Part shown: positions 55,765 through 64,000 of the stretch, in pieces
Layout of the letters: each line of letters begins with the position of its first letter
Numbering within the stretch: the stretch's first letter is position 1
NCBI GenBank assembly: GCA_001599935.1
Contig: BCIJ01000004.1
Span: 229,307-293,306 of the forward strand
Direction: 5' to 3'
DNA: 64,000 nt
DNA from: Holtermannia corniformis
Taxonomy: Eukaryota > Basidiomycota > Tremellomycetes > Holtermanniales
Translations under genes and position numbers: made by a program
Notes under the pieces: generated by a model
Seen by the model: only the letters and a program-made list of their open reading frames with translations
The model's database searches: none
What the model was told of the DNA's origin: nothing

Positions 55765-55770
55765 TATAAG
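55765..55770 (+). promoter_or_regulatory. TATA box of broken family 3 copy
   Basis: TATAAG begins 66 bp before the ATG at 55831, exactly as in the intact copy. Confidence 0.5.
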
Positions 55771-55830
55771 CGCTGTCTAGTGAGGACACTCGGTTGCATC
55801 CGCACAGACATCATCATAGGCAGCAGTCCC

Positions 55831-56040
55831 ATGACGTCGACGCACTCGTTCGTCACCACAGGCACTTCCAAAGGAGTCGAAATCCACTGGGAGCTCGAGC
55901 ATAGCACTAGCGATGCTGGCAAGAAACTTACATTTCTTTACAGTATTTGAAAAGACAAAAAGTTGAAGAAGTCGCCTGGAATCGCAGTCCACAGCGAACG
56001 AAATGATCCACGCCGCCGCGACATGCAGTATACTAGAGGC
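55831..56040 (+). pseudogene. Family 3 copy with in-frame stop
   Basis: The ATG at 55831 gives MTSTHSFVTTGTSKGVEIHW, clearly parallel to the copy at 54882. After KKLTFLYSI the frame meets TGA at 55948-55950. The next codons (KDKKLKKSPG) continue in the same frame and match KDGKKLMKEYDG of the intact copy, so one stop codon splits an otherwise related sequence. The region beyond it diverges. It is either a pseudogene or a 39-aa truncated product. Confidence 0.65.
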
Positions 56041-56242
56041 TGCTACTGAGCGCGAGAGTCGACCTCAGACACCATTGAGCGCATCAGCTCGGTCTCGTAT
56101 ATAGTTACGCTACACACCCAGCACTATACAAGGTGCATGCAGCTCGTTGCATTTCAAAGGTCCATGAGCTCTATGTGTACTAGTACAAATGCAGTCATCA
56201 GGTCGTCACTTGAAGTCCCACAGCCCGTATGCGCCATCGTGT

Positions 56243-57800
56243 TCACACGCGGCTGTTGCCGGCGCGAATCTTTGGGATATCTGGGAGCAGGTGGCGTGGG
56301 TGGCCAATGTTCATGATGATCATTGAGGTGACCTATGCTGGTCAGCACAGCTTATGAGCTGCTGACGTCGACTCACCACGGGAATACCATCGAGCCCGTT
56401 GAAAAGTGCTTGGTTCTTGACAATGGGTCCGTCCCAGCCATCAAGGAGTTCAACAGCGCGGTAGCCGCTCCGGATGAAAATGAGAACGGTGCAGATGCTC
56501 AAGGCTGCGAGCTGGTATTGCATCTTCTTGGTGTTGTAAACGATTCCTTGACGGTTGACGACCAGATTGGGTCCAACAATTTCGCCCGTCGTACCCTTGT
56601 CGATAATAGAGGTTTCAGAAGTCGAAGACAGTGGGATGCTGTCCGCATCGAGCGTCGTGTCGCGACCCCAGCAGCGTGCCCACTCGAATGGTCGCAGCAT
56701 GCGGACAGTCCGTCCAGTGTGCTGCCGCCACAAGAACTCGCAGAGAATCCAAGTGAAGCAGACCATTACGACTACGAGGAGATGAATAAGTATGACGTGC
56801 GACGAGCTCGTACTTGACAGACTGACCGACTTGGCAAAAGATTCCGATCACCATGACCTTTGCGCCCTGTTCTGCACCGTCTTTGTCCTCGGCGATGGAA
56901 GCCATTGCACCGCCTGCAGCCTGTATGATGACTGTGAGACGATTTGAGAGGAGGGTTCGCGAAGGAAAAAGGTAAGGAAGCGTCGATCAGTATCTGGTTT
57001 GTGCTAACGGGCACATGTACTTACTTGAGAGGGCGTCACCGCTGGCAAATACGATTGAATACGTCTTGTAGTGGAAACGACAGTACTGCTGGCCTCTGAC
57101 CTGGATGACCCTATCACACGCATCCGATTAGCTCTAGACGCCTACTGCGCTGAACAACGCACATGCCTAGGGTCCAGTAAAAAGCAGCGGCAAGGAAAGC
57201 TGGAGCGAAGATCAACGTGGAGATCTAGGAAAGTCAGTCTAGAGTCGGTGACGCGCAGGTTCAATAAACCTGCATAAGGAAGCTTCTCATGTCAGCAGCG
57301 CAAGCCGTACGATGGTCTGAACTCACGCATCCGAGTTGGCATCCCATTTGCCACCTTTCTCCGGGAACCATCCATATGTCCGGTTCATCCAAAGGCGGCC
57401 ACCCCAGCCGACGACTTCGGCTGCTGATGTCAGTCAAGTCTCACAGCCAGTGTTGCGTTATACGTACATATCCCACAAGCGATAATAGTGATATATGTCC
57501 ACCAGACCTTCTTGCTTAGTCCCTGGATCATGTGGACGACTGATTGTGTGAGCAGCGGCTCGCGTGGCGGAACCAGTGCCACTTACGGGTGCTGGCTGCG
57601 AACAGACCGAGAAAGATGCAGCATGCCGCGAGGGATGGCTGATAACCCGGATTGGAGATCTCGATCTGCCCGGTGAGCAGGTTTGTCGAGTTGACATTGT
57701 AGTTGCACTCGGGATTGGGCACGCTCGGGTCGCCTGAAGGCAGTGGTCAGCACGATCCCGGCCACGTGGTTGGTGACTGACAGAGTGCATCGTCGGACAT
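56243..57800 (-). CDS. RTA1-like seven-helix membrane protein
   Basis: The ATG at 57800 gives MSDDALCDPSVPNPECNYNV across an early intron, then STNLLTGQIEISNPGYQPSL leading into the first helix (AACCIFLGLFAASTRK). Later exons encode VWWTYITIIACGI, RTYGWFPEKGGKW-like, IIQAAGGAMASIAEDKD, KVMVIGIFCQVGQ and FTWILCEFLWRQHTGRTV. The family hallmark ALSICTVLIFIRSGYRAVEL then LDGWDGPIVKNQALFNGLDG follows, and the end is VTSMIIMNIGHPRHLLPDIP to a TGA at 56243. RTA1-family proteins are linked to sphingoid-base or sterol-drug tolerance and lipid movement. The family is assigned with confidence; the specific role is not. Confidence 0.87.
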
Positions 57801-58312
57801 TGTTCGCGGTGTTCGTTGCTGTGAGAATGAAGAGCACTGAAGAGACGCGCTGAGGATGTGCTTGAGGTCTTGAAATTCCCGCTCTATATCCTCCTTTGCG
57901 TCGAGACGGGTGCGGGCACGTATCACCGCATGCGGTGCGGAAAGGTTCGGCGTCAAGTAACGCAGACCGCAAGGTCGAGGTAGCGTCCCTTTTTGCATCG
58001 CATAGCGGGCATCGTGGATGATGCCAGCACAGCTCTGTCAGAAGGAAATGTCGACTAGTGTGAGGACACTTCACCAAAGGGGTACTGCCCCCGCCGCCAC
58101 AACGAATTCAGGGTCCGCTGGCGCCGATCAGCGGATGTGCGCCCGCGGCAGGCAGCGATGAGGTCGGGTATCAACAGCAGCGACTTCATAACGGTACGGA
58201 CCGGGCTAGACAATAGCATACACATAGGAGATAATTCACAGGTTGATCTCGCGCATTTTTCGAAAGCTCACTCCCTGCCCATGTGAGCGCCTCATACCTG
58301 GTATCATGATAC
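57801..58312. other. Upstream region of the RTA1-like gene
   Basis: 510 bp between the RTA1-like start and the 3' end of the next F-box-like gene. No gene or strong motif is recognised. Confidence 0.35.
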
Positions 58313-59756
58313 TCACGAGGCGTTGGAAGCCGTATCACCTGCGTAACAAGCGGCCCGTGCGCCTGACTGCTCGATGGCGCTGGAATGCGAAGGTGATTCG
58401 GAGATCCCATTCGCTTCTGGTGACTCGTACTGATTCGGAGAGCTCGATTCTGACAATTGTCTCCAGCCGATCGACGTACGGGCGATTCGACCGAGTTCGC
58501 TCATCTCGCGACGAATGACTTGCTGGTAGAAGCGCCAGACTTCGACCTTGGGATCCTCTGAGTCAGGCCTTGCCTGGTACAGGCTGACTTTGCAGACGTG
58601 TGGGATAAAACGGCATAGATACCTCGCGAAACGTGATGGCGAGTCCGTGGGAAGCTCCGCGATGTGCAGGCAGAGCTCCCGCATCCGAGGGAGCAGAGGG
58701 TCTCGGAGATCACCGACTTCGATTCGCCCAATGTCATCGTTGTCGTCAATCAGGGGCGAAGGGATGGAAATGGTGAGGTGGGATAGCTTCGTCGCTTTCA
58801 CGGCGACCACAGAGAAGACCTGTCCAAGCTCCACGCTTGATAGTCCCGAGTCAATCAACGACAAGCGTTGGACCCCATAGCATGTGCCAAGGATCGCCTC
58901 CAGCACATCCGCATTCACTGGACAGTTGAGAGAGACGCTCTTCCAGGGCTTGGTCGTGGCTCGATTATGACTACAGCAGCGAAGGAGCCTCGAGACCTGG
59001 TCCGTCTTCAAACGGCAAGCCAGGTCCAGGTCGACACATTCGGAGGCCTTGAGTGTGGAGGGACCCAGTTCGCGGATGAGGGTCTCACAGGTCGCCTCAT
59101 CGAAATGCACGGCAGCATTGGCAGTCATGACGATTGCGCAGGTCGTCGGCGCACCACATGCAGCTTGTGGATGGTCTTCGCAGCCCATGACGCCACCATA
59201 CGTTTCTGCCGGGTCATGACGGAAGAGTTCATGCTCGTAGTGCATTTGGTGAATGGTTGGCGACTCGCTGACGTGGTCTGCTGACCTCATCGTCGCGGTC
59301 ACCGTTGACTTGGTGTCATGGTGTTCGTGCGGCTTGGTGAAGCACAAGGACTTCACCTTCGGGAATGATGCAACATAGCTTTGCCACTCGGTGGCGTTAT
59401 CTTCATTCAACTCGAGCTCGCGGACCGCATTGCAGTACTGCAGGATCCGAGTCTGAGCCCAGCAGTCAGCACCGGCTCCACTTGACTGTGTTACACACAG
59501 GTGGACACCTCAACGCCGCAAGTTCAATGACAAGACTAGGTGTCTTTCGATAGTAAAGATACCGGAGGACGGCTGGGAGCATGATGCGGCAGACACGCAC
59601 GCATGCGGCGAGTTCGCCGTCATCCAGAAAACGTAGAATGTTGTCGATCAGCTCTGCGCTGGCAAAAACTCTCTCGGAGGGAGTCATCTCCAACTCTAAG
59701 CTGCCCTGCGTTGTTTGCTCTGATTTGCCGTCCGCTTCTGACATCTCCTTTGTCAT
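58313..59756 (-). CDS. F-box-like protein, second intact family member
   Basis: The ATG at 59756 (MTKEMSEADGKSEQTTQGSL) precedes an F-box-like domain: ERVFASAELIDNILRFLDDG, ELAACVRVCRIMLPAVLRYL and VIELAALRCPP. A 46-nt intron after CPP leads to RILQYCNAVRELELNEDN and a second exon of about 370 residues. That exon ends with RFARYLCRFIPHVCKVSLYQ and EVWRFYQQVIRREMSELGRI, which align with the end of the 44771 gene (ACMLADYISPTCKISLKPAN; KLWEELLHHERELLRKLAN). The stop is at 58313, after a Ser-rich tail. Proposed as an SCF-type substrate receptor by domain plan only. Confidence 0.75.
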
Positions 59757-60031
59757 GTTGCAGCCGACGGCAACTTGCGCGTGCCATCTCGTTTCTTGCC
59801 TATTGCTTTCCCACGAAGATCGTAGCGTGATCGCCGTTCAACCATGAAGCCGGAAGCTGTATCGGTCTGTGTACAATTAAGATACCAAGGACGTCCGCTT
59901 TACGACGCGCACGGCTCCGTTCCGCTGTCGTGATTCAACTCCTCCCCGGCTGACAGGTGACCATCTCCAACCCTTTTGTTGGGCTGCTGGCCTCGTTCTC
60001 TGAACGGCCGGATCGATGCGATCATGGTTGT
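59757..60031. other. Spacer between tandem F-box-like copies
   Basis: Upstream region of the gene ending at 59756. No gene or motif is recognised. Confidence 0.3.
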
Positions 60032-60703
60032 TCAGACGTCTTCGTATGTACAGGGATCGAGGAAACGGATAGTCTCGAGGTTGGTAAAGCTGTTGATGAC
60101 GGTCTTCCAGCTGTCGGGTGGACGATCACGCCACAATACTGCTCGATGCGAGCCTGACGTGTTGGATTACGCCACTCAGCCAGCCATCAGGGCGGACGAC
60201 GCGGCGGGTGACGCCGCATCTGGCGAACACTACATCCGGCGCGGATGTAGCCAAGACAAGTCTGGCGCGCAGAGGATGTAGTCAAGGCGCCGAGGATGCG
60301 ACGCATCCGGCGAGGATACTGCATCCGGCGAGACAATCAGGATGGCGTGCTAGACATCAGAGCCGTAGGCGAAGCCTACAAAGTAGAGCCGTAGCGAGCG
60401 AGATGCATCACGGTTCTCCCCCATCATCTAACATGACGACCGCGTTGTCAGCAATGAATCTTTCCGAATAAAGTCAGGGTGAGGACAACGTACCAATGGA
60501 CAGCGTAAGCGAGCCAGTCGCATGACAAGACCTGGCTCTCGCTCGCGATACAAAGCCTCGATTGCCATGGGCAGAATTGTGCGGCTCAGGCGTTTGCACG
60601 TCCCCAAGTCATGCTGTTCCAGCTCTCCCATGATGATCCGCAGCAGGCCAGGGTTAACCAAAACCCGCTCGACAGCTGAGAGCATTACGACGTCGTCGCA
60701 CAT
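60032..60703 (-). pseudogene. F-box-like copy with element insertion and frameshift
   Basis: Exon 1 (60494-60703, ATG 60703) encodes AVERVLVNPGLLRIIMGELE, LGTCKRLSRTILPMAIEALY and VMRLARLRCPL, in line with the other family members. The intron donor GTACGT follows at 60493. Exon 2 begins at 60153 with ARIEQYCGVIV, like RILQYCNAVRE of the neighbour. It then continues as SWKTVINSFTNLETIRFLDP in a frame shifted by one base, and stops at 60032. The remaining 300 or so residues of the family are missing. The intron contains the dispersed element at 60159-60437. Confidence 0.7.
60159..60437 (+). repeat. Dispersed element copy 1 (279 bp)
   Basis: Begins GTGTTGGATTACGCCA and ends CATCTAACATGAC. It holds internal hairpins such as CTACATCC...GGATGTAG and GTAGGCGAAGCCTAC, and repeats of CATCCGGCG. 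An inverted, nearly identical copy is at 63529-63795, with only small indels. No terminal inverted repeats and no coding capacity are visible. It lies in the intron of the F-box-like pseudogene, antisense to it. Confidence 0.85.
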
Positions 60704-60841
60704 GGCAATGAGGCGAGCGGCGAGCAACGCGAGTGTCTTGACAAAGTCAGGCGATGATCCGCCACTCCTGAGTTTCACCACGCGCGACCCTGAAACCTGA
60801 CACACGACCACGACCACGACATCATCAACGGTGCTGCCAGC

Positions 60842-62851
60842 ATGTCTCTTGACTTTGCGCGCAGGATAGTGTCAGGGCACAAGGCTCGCTTTGAAGATGA
60901 CGAGCTCGGAGCAGACCTTGACCTGGTGTATGGTCCGTGCCGCTGTTTTCGCGTGTTATGGCTGTGGAGCTGATAATCCCCAGTCACCGACAGGATCATC
61001 ATCATGGGCTATCCGGCCACTGGCTTTGCGAGCTTGTATCGCAACCGTCGACGGGACGTCTTGAAGTTTCTCAACGCTCGGCACGGACACAAATGGTGGA
61101 TCTGGAATCTGTGAGCGACCGTCTAGACATCGCACGGGGCTAATCGTCATCACAGGTGTCCGCTATATGAGAACGCGTACGCTGCAGAGGCGATGGAAGG
61201 TAGAGTGTCACGATACCCCTTTCCAGACCACCATGCACCACCGCTTCCACTATTGCCGCTCGCCGTGCGGGAGATGACGGCCTGGTTGGAAGGTGATCCT
61301 GAGAGGATTGCCATCATCCACTGCAAAGCTGGCAGTGAGTGATACCTAAACGGCTTTCACCCAGGCTCATAATCTATAGAGGGCCGCTCAGGAACCCTAC
61401 TATGTTCATACCTCCTGAGCCTGCCTTCGCTACCTCCTCCACCACAGATGGATCGCTCCTACACACACTCTGAACGATTGAAGCGTGTAGCTTTGACATC
61501 CGACGCCGCCTCTACCACTGGATCTGAACGAGATGGCTGGATTGTCATCGGTCAAGGCCAAGAGGTTCACAAAGTGCACGTCGAAAGCCCTGCTTCCTCC
61601 CTCGGCCCACCCGTCACCGATGACACGCCACCACCTACGCCAACCCAGTCTATTGACGTCGCCGTACCCGCGCCGGGTGTCGGTCGGCCGGCTTCACTTT
61701 CGTCTTGTTCGTCCTCACGCTCATCGACCACAACTGTATCCCAGCCATCCTCGTCGCCGTCCGTCGATCTGCGAACAGACAGTGATCCGCCGTACGAGCC
61801 GCTTGCTGTGGGTGACGAAGGTGCAGTGGAAGCGGAGGGACAAAAAGATCGTCAAGATGGCAAGGTCGAGGAGGTCTTCAAGCTTCACTCGAGCCGGCGT
61901 ATGAAACCTTCCAGCAATGGCCGTGGTGTCTCCATCCCTAGCCGTATGTCTCGTATAGTAACAGTGGGGTACTGAACCCCACAGAGCGACGATGGTGCCG
62001 ATACATCCACCTTCTCTTCACCAGTCAAGCGCCGCCATCCTATCTTGCCGCCCCAAACCCTCACCCAACTCGCGTCAAACTCATATCCATTACGTTGCTC
62101 ATGCATCCACCATCCGGGTGGAAGAAACCTCTTGCGTCGCTCGTGATTGGCGGCCAAGCCGGCTCTGGGCAGGGCAAGGCGTACATCAAAGTCGCACGGT
62201 ATGATGATGGCTACGTCGAGGAATTGCAGCGACGAGGAGGCGCAGGAGAAGGTGTTGGCGGTGGCAAGGTGTCATGGGGTGGTGTTGCCGGGACGGGCCA
62301 GTGGGATTCAGGCAAGATGTTCAAAAAGTGCGGCAAGCTGGACGAAGTGGCGGAAGTGCCACACGGAATCAGCAAGGCGCTATCAAACACCGACGTGAGT
62401 CTGGCTGGATTTACCAGATTGCGTGTAATGGGCTAACGCCGGCCAGAATATGATCATCCACCACTGCGAGCCCGACTCTGAGATCATCCTCGACCGCGCG
62501 CGAGAGGTCCGCCTCAAGCTCCATCTTGCCTCGCTACCCATGGGCTGGGCGTGGCTCATCCCCGCGTTCCACCTGCGCGAGCCAATTCCTGACGGTCCAC
62601 GGGCTCATGCGCTTCACTTTCCGCGCTCGCAGCTTGACTTTTCCCTCGGGGCAGGTGCACTGATCGAGGAAATGATCGTCAGGCTCGAAGAGGTCCCGGA
62701 AGGGGCTGCGGGCTCGCCGACGCGGACCCAAGGTGCCGAGGAGGATGATCAAGACAGTGGGAAGGGTAGGACGCTGGCAGCGGGCATCATGGGTGCTGCA
62801 GGCGGTGACGCTACGGAGGGTAAAGAAGCAGCTAGGGCCCAAGCGGCTTGA
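60842..62851 (+). CDS. TEP1: PTEN/TEP1-type phosphoinositide phosphatase
   Basis: The ATG at 60842 (MSLDFARRIVSGHKARFEDD) starts the family's N-terminal segment. It is followed by IIIMGYPATGFASLYRNRRR, VLKFLNARHGHKWWIWNL and [40 protein letters not shown] comes next, then the P-loop, completed across an intron at about 61333-61378: HCKAGKGRSGTLLCSYL. A Ser/Pro-rich insertion of about 150 residues precedes the conserved VSIPSQRRWCRYIH. The C2-like domain follows (HYVAHAST-region alternative; LMHPPSGWKKPLASLVIGG; WDSGKMFKKCGKLD; RLKLHLASLPMGWAWLIPAF). It ends at 62851. It dephosphorylates PI(3,4,5)P3 or related lipids. The catalytic C, K and R are all present. Confidence 0.92.
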
Positions 62852-63415
62852 GCGATTGTATGCTCAATGATAATGTCCGTGACAGCTCGTCAGCTTAGCA
62901 CTACAATTGTGGTGTGGCAAATCTCTGTGTCGGGCCTACCTGTGTCGAGCCTACGCTGGAGGATGGGTTGGTCTCTGCGCTGGACCGCACTTTCCGCCCG
63001 CGCGCTAAGCAAGAGGCTCAGTGACTCTCTGTTTAGCGAACCACGCGCTCATTACGAGTTCGCACACCGTCTAGGCTATGCAACCAGCCCTATCCCTGGC
63101 CAAAGGTGTAGTACTGCAGAGCCACATAGCCCAGTCAGCGTCTCCATTCAATGTCATGGCTATTGATCACTAGCTGCGCGGTATTCGTTTCGATCGGCGT
63201 GTGCCGCTAGCTCCGTCCTGTATGCCACATGTATGCTCTCCACGACTGAGGATGTTTGGCCATGTGTACCACATCCTGCCGCAGACGAGACACTGGTTCA
63301 GACTCCCCTGTGAGTACGAGCCCCGCGACTTTAGTTCTGACGACCCGGATCGGCTCAGATTGGAGCTCGGCGAATTCACCCTCCTGTAACCGGTGTTTCT
63401 CCACCAGGTATGCCA
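62852..63415. other. Region without a firm gene
   Basis: 560 bp downstream of TEP1. Its right part may belong to the edge gene on the minus strand (frames up to about 63207 are open), but I cannot place exons. Confidence 0.3.
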
Positions 63416-64000
63416 GTAAGGATACGTCGGTGCTCAATATGTACTCGGCGGCTTGGGCTCGACAGTTCTCGACCGAGCATGATGATAGGTGTTTGCCGTC
63501 CGTGCTACGGTCGCATCCTACTACGGATGTCATGTTAGATGATGGGGAAGAACCGTGATGCATCTCGCTCGCTACGGCTCTACTTTGTAGGCTTCGCCTA
63601 CGGCTCGCACGCCATCTTGACTGTCTCGCCGGATGCAGTATCATCTGCATCCTCGCCGGATGCGTCGCATCCTCGGCGCCTTGCCTACATCCTCTGCGCG
63701 CCAGACTTGTCTTGGCTACATCCGCGCCGGATGTAGTGTTCGCCGGATCCGGCGCCCTCCGCCGGGATGGCTGGCTGCGTGGCGTAATCCAACACTCCCC
63801 CACGAGCGACGATGCTCAACTTGACGTTCGTCTTGACGGCGTAGCCAAGGGTGATCATGATGATGATGATCACGGCGGCCACGCCAACTTGCCACACGGT
63901 TGTGCACCGTGGATCGGTCTTGCACCGCGGATCCGCGCACCGCGGATCGTGCCTGCGCGGCTTGGCTTGCCGCGCCGCCGCCGCCGCCTTTGACTTGTTG
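63416..64000 (-). CDS. Partial membrane protein running off the right edge
   Basis: The minus frame enters from outside the window: an Ala/Lys-rich stretch (NKSKAAAAARQAKPRRH), three DPRC units (DPRCADPRCKTDPRC), and a transmembrane helix, VWQVGVAAVIIIIMITLGYA. Then comes VKTNVKLSIVAR. A GTGGGG donor at 63803 and a TAG acceptor at 63518 remove 286 nt and continue in frame as CDRSTDGKHLSSCSVENC, RAQAAEYILSTD. The layout is a type II membrane protein with a Cys-bearing ectodomain. C-x4-C-x3-AA-x2-IL recalls the start of M13 peptidase ectodomains, but this is weak. Later exons are unclear. Confidence 0.5.
63529..63795 (-). repeat. Dispersed element copy 2 (267 bp)
   Basis: Inverted relative to copy 1 and highly similar along its full length, with short indels (for example an extra TGCAGATGA and a missing CTAGACATC). 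It fills 267 of the 286 nt of the inferred intron of the edge gene, in sense orientation. Its CTAAC near the 3' end is at the right place for a branch point. Confidence 0.85.

Larger units (their letters stand above)
55125..55830. other. Spacer between family 3 copies
   Basis: Beyond the doubtful minus-strand frame, only the TATAAG at 55765-55770 stands out. Confidence 0.35.

Noticed and set aside
57256..57278. Hairpin GCAGGTTCAATAAACCTGC as a possible terminator or tRNA arm
   Set aside because: It lies within the RTA1-like gene region, probably in an intron, and no other tRNA arms flank it.
63207..63803. 198-codon minus frame reading through element copy 2
   Set aside because: About half of it is the dispersed element. 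The flanking protein-like part fits better as a separate exon of the edge gene.
1..64000. tRNA, rRNA and CRISPR-like structures
   Set aside because: I scanned for T-loop-like GGTTCRA contexts and regular spaced repeats. No candidate had a convincing cloverleaf, and arrays are not expected in fungal DNA. A tRNAscan-SE run would settle tRNAs.

Overview
This is fungal nuclear DNA, most likely from a compact basidiomycete genome. Genes sit on both strands and are broken by many introns of about 40-55 nt. These have GTRNGT-type donors, a CTGAC/CTAAC branch point and a short 3' end. Gene content (PEX14, GPI13, RPN1, a PTEN-type phosphatase, SEC11, RTA1-like, fungal SLC26) fits a basidiomycete. A small Pucciniomycotina genome is my guess; nothing in the window proves the species.

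Layout. 0.2-12.6 kb: an SDR epimerase, a CLPTM1-family protein divergent from GPI13, two unknown small genes, a metallo-beta-lactamase hydrolase and a single-pass membrane protein. 12.8-17.0 kb: six small minus-strand genes, four of which share an exact C-X15-D-C signature. 17.3-31.8 kb: mostly housekeeping (METTL13-like methyltransferase, OXLD1-like protein, PEX14, LURP-one-like protein, a mitochondrial PPR protein, HUL5/UBE3C ubiquitin ligase, RPS26). 32.6-34.6 kb: a second tandem family of small proteins. 34.9-43.6 kb: SFT1/BET1-type SNARE, tryptophanyl-tRNA synthetase, a repeat-bearing hypothetical, SEC11, a broken F-box-like gene and a sulfate permease. 44.8-54.6 kb: an intact F-box-like gene, a potassium-channel remnant, TMEM14, a CWF19L1/Drn1 protein with three zinc knuckles, and RPN1. 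54.9-64.0 kb: a duplicated small gene (one copy stopped), an RTA1-like protein, two more F-box-like copies (one broken), a PTEN homologue with a long insertion, and two inverted copies of a dispersed element of about 270 bp.

The window alternates conserved single-copy genes with pockets of lineage-specific material. Those pockets hold three separate families of 60-110 aa proteins without recognised domains, often behind a good TATA box 50-70 bp before the ATG. They also hold an F-box-like family of four copies, two of them decayed. The dispersed element lies inside introns of both flanking genes: antisense in one, and making up nearly the whole intron in the other. That makes it a candidate introner-like sequence.

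Exon joins were worked out by eye from splice signals and family conservation, so internal boundaries are approximate unless stated.
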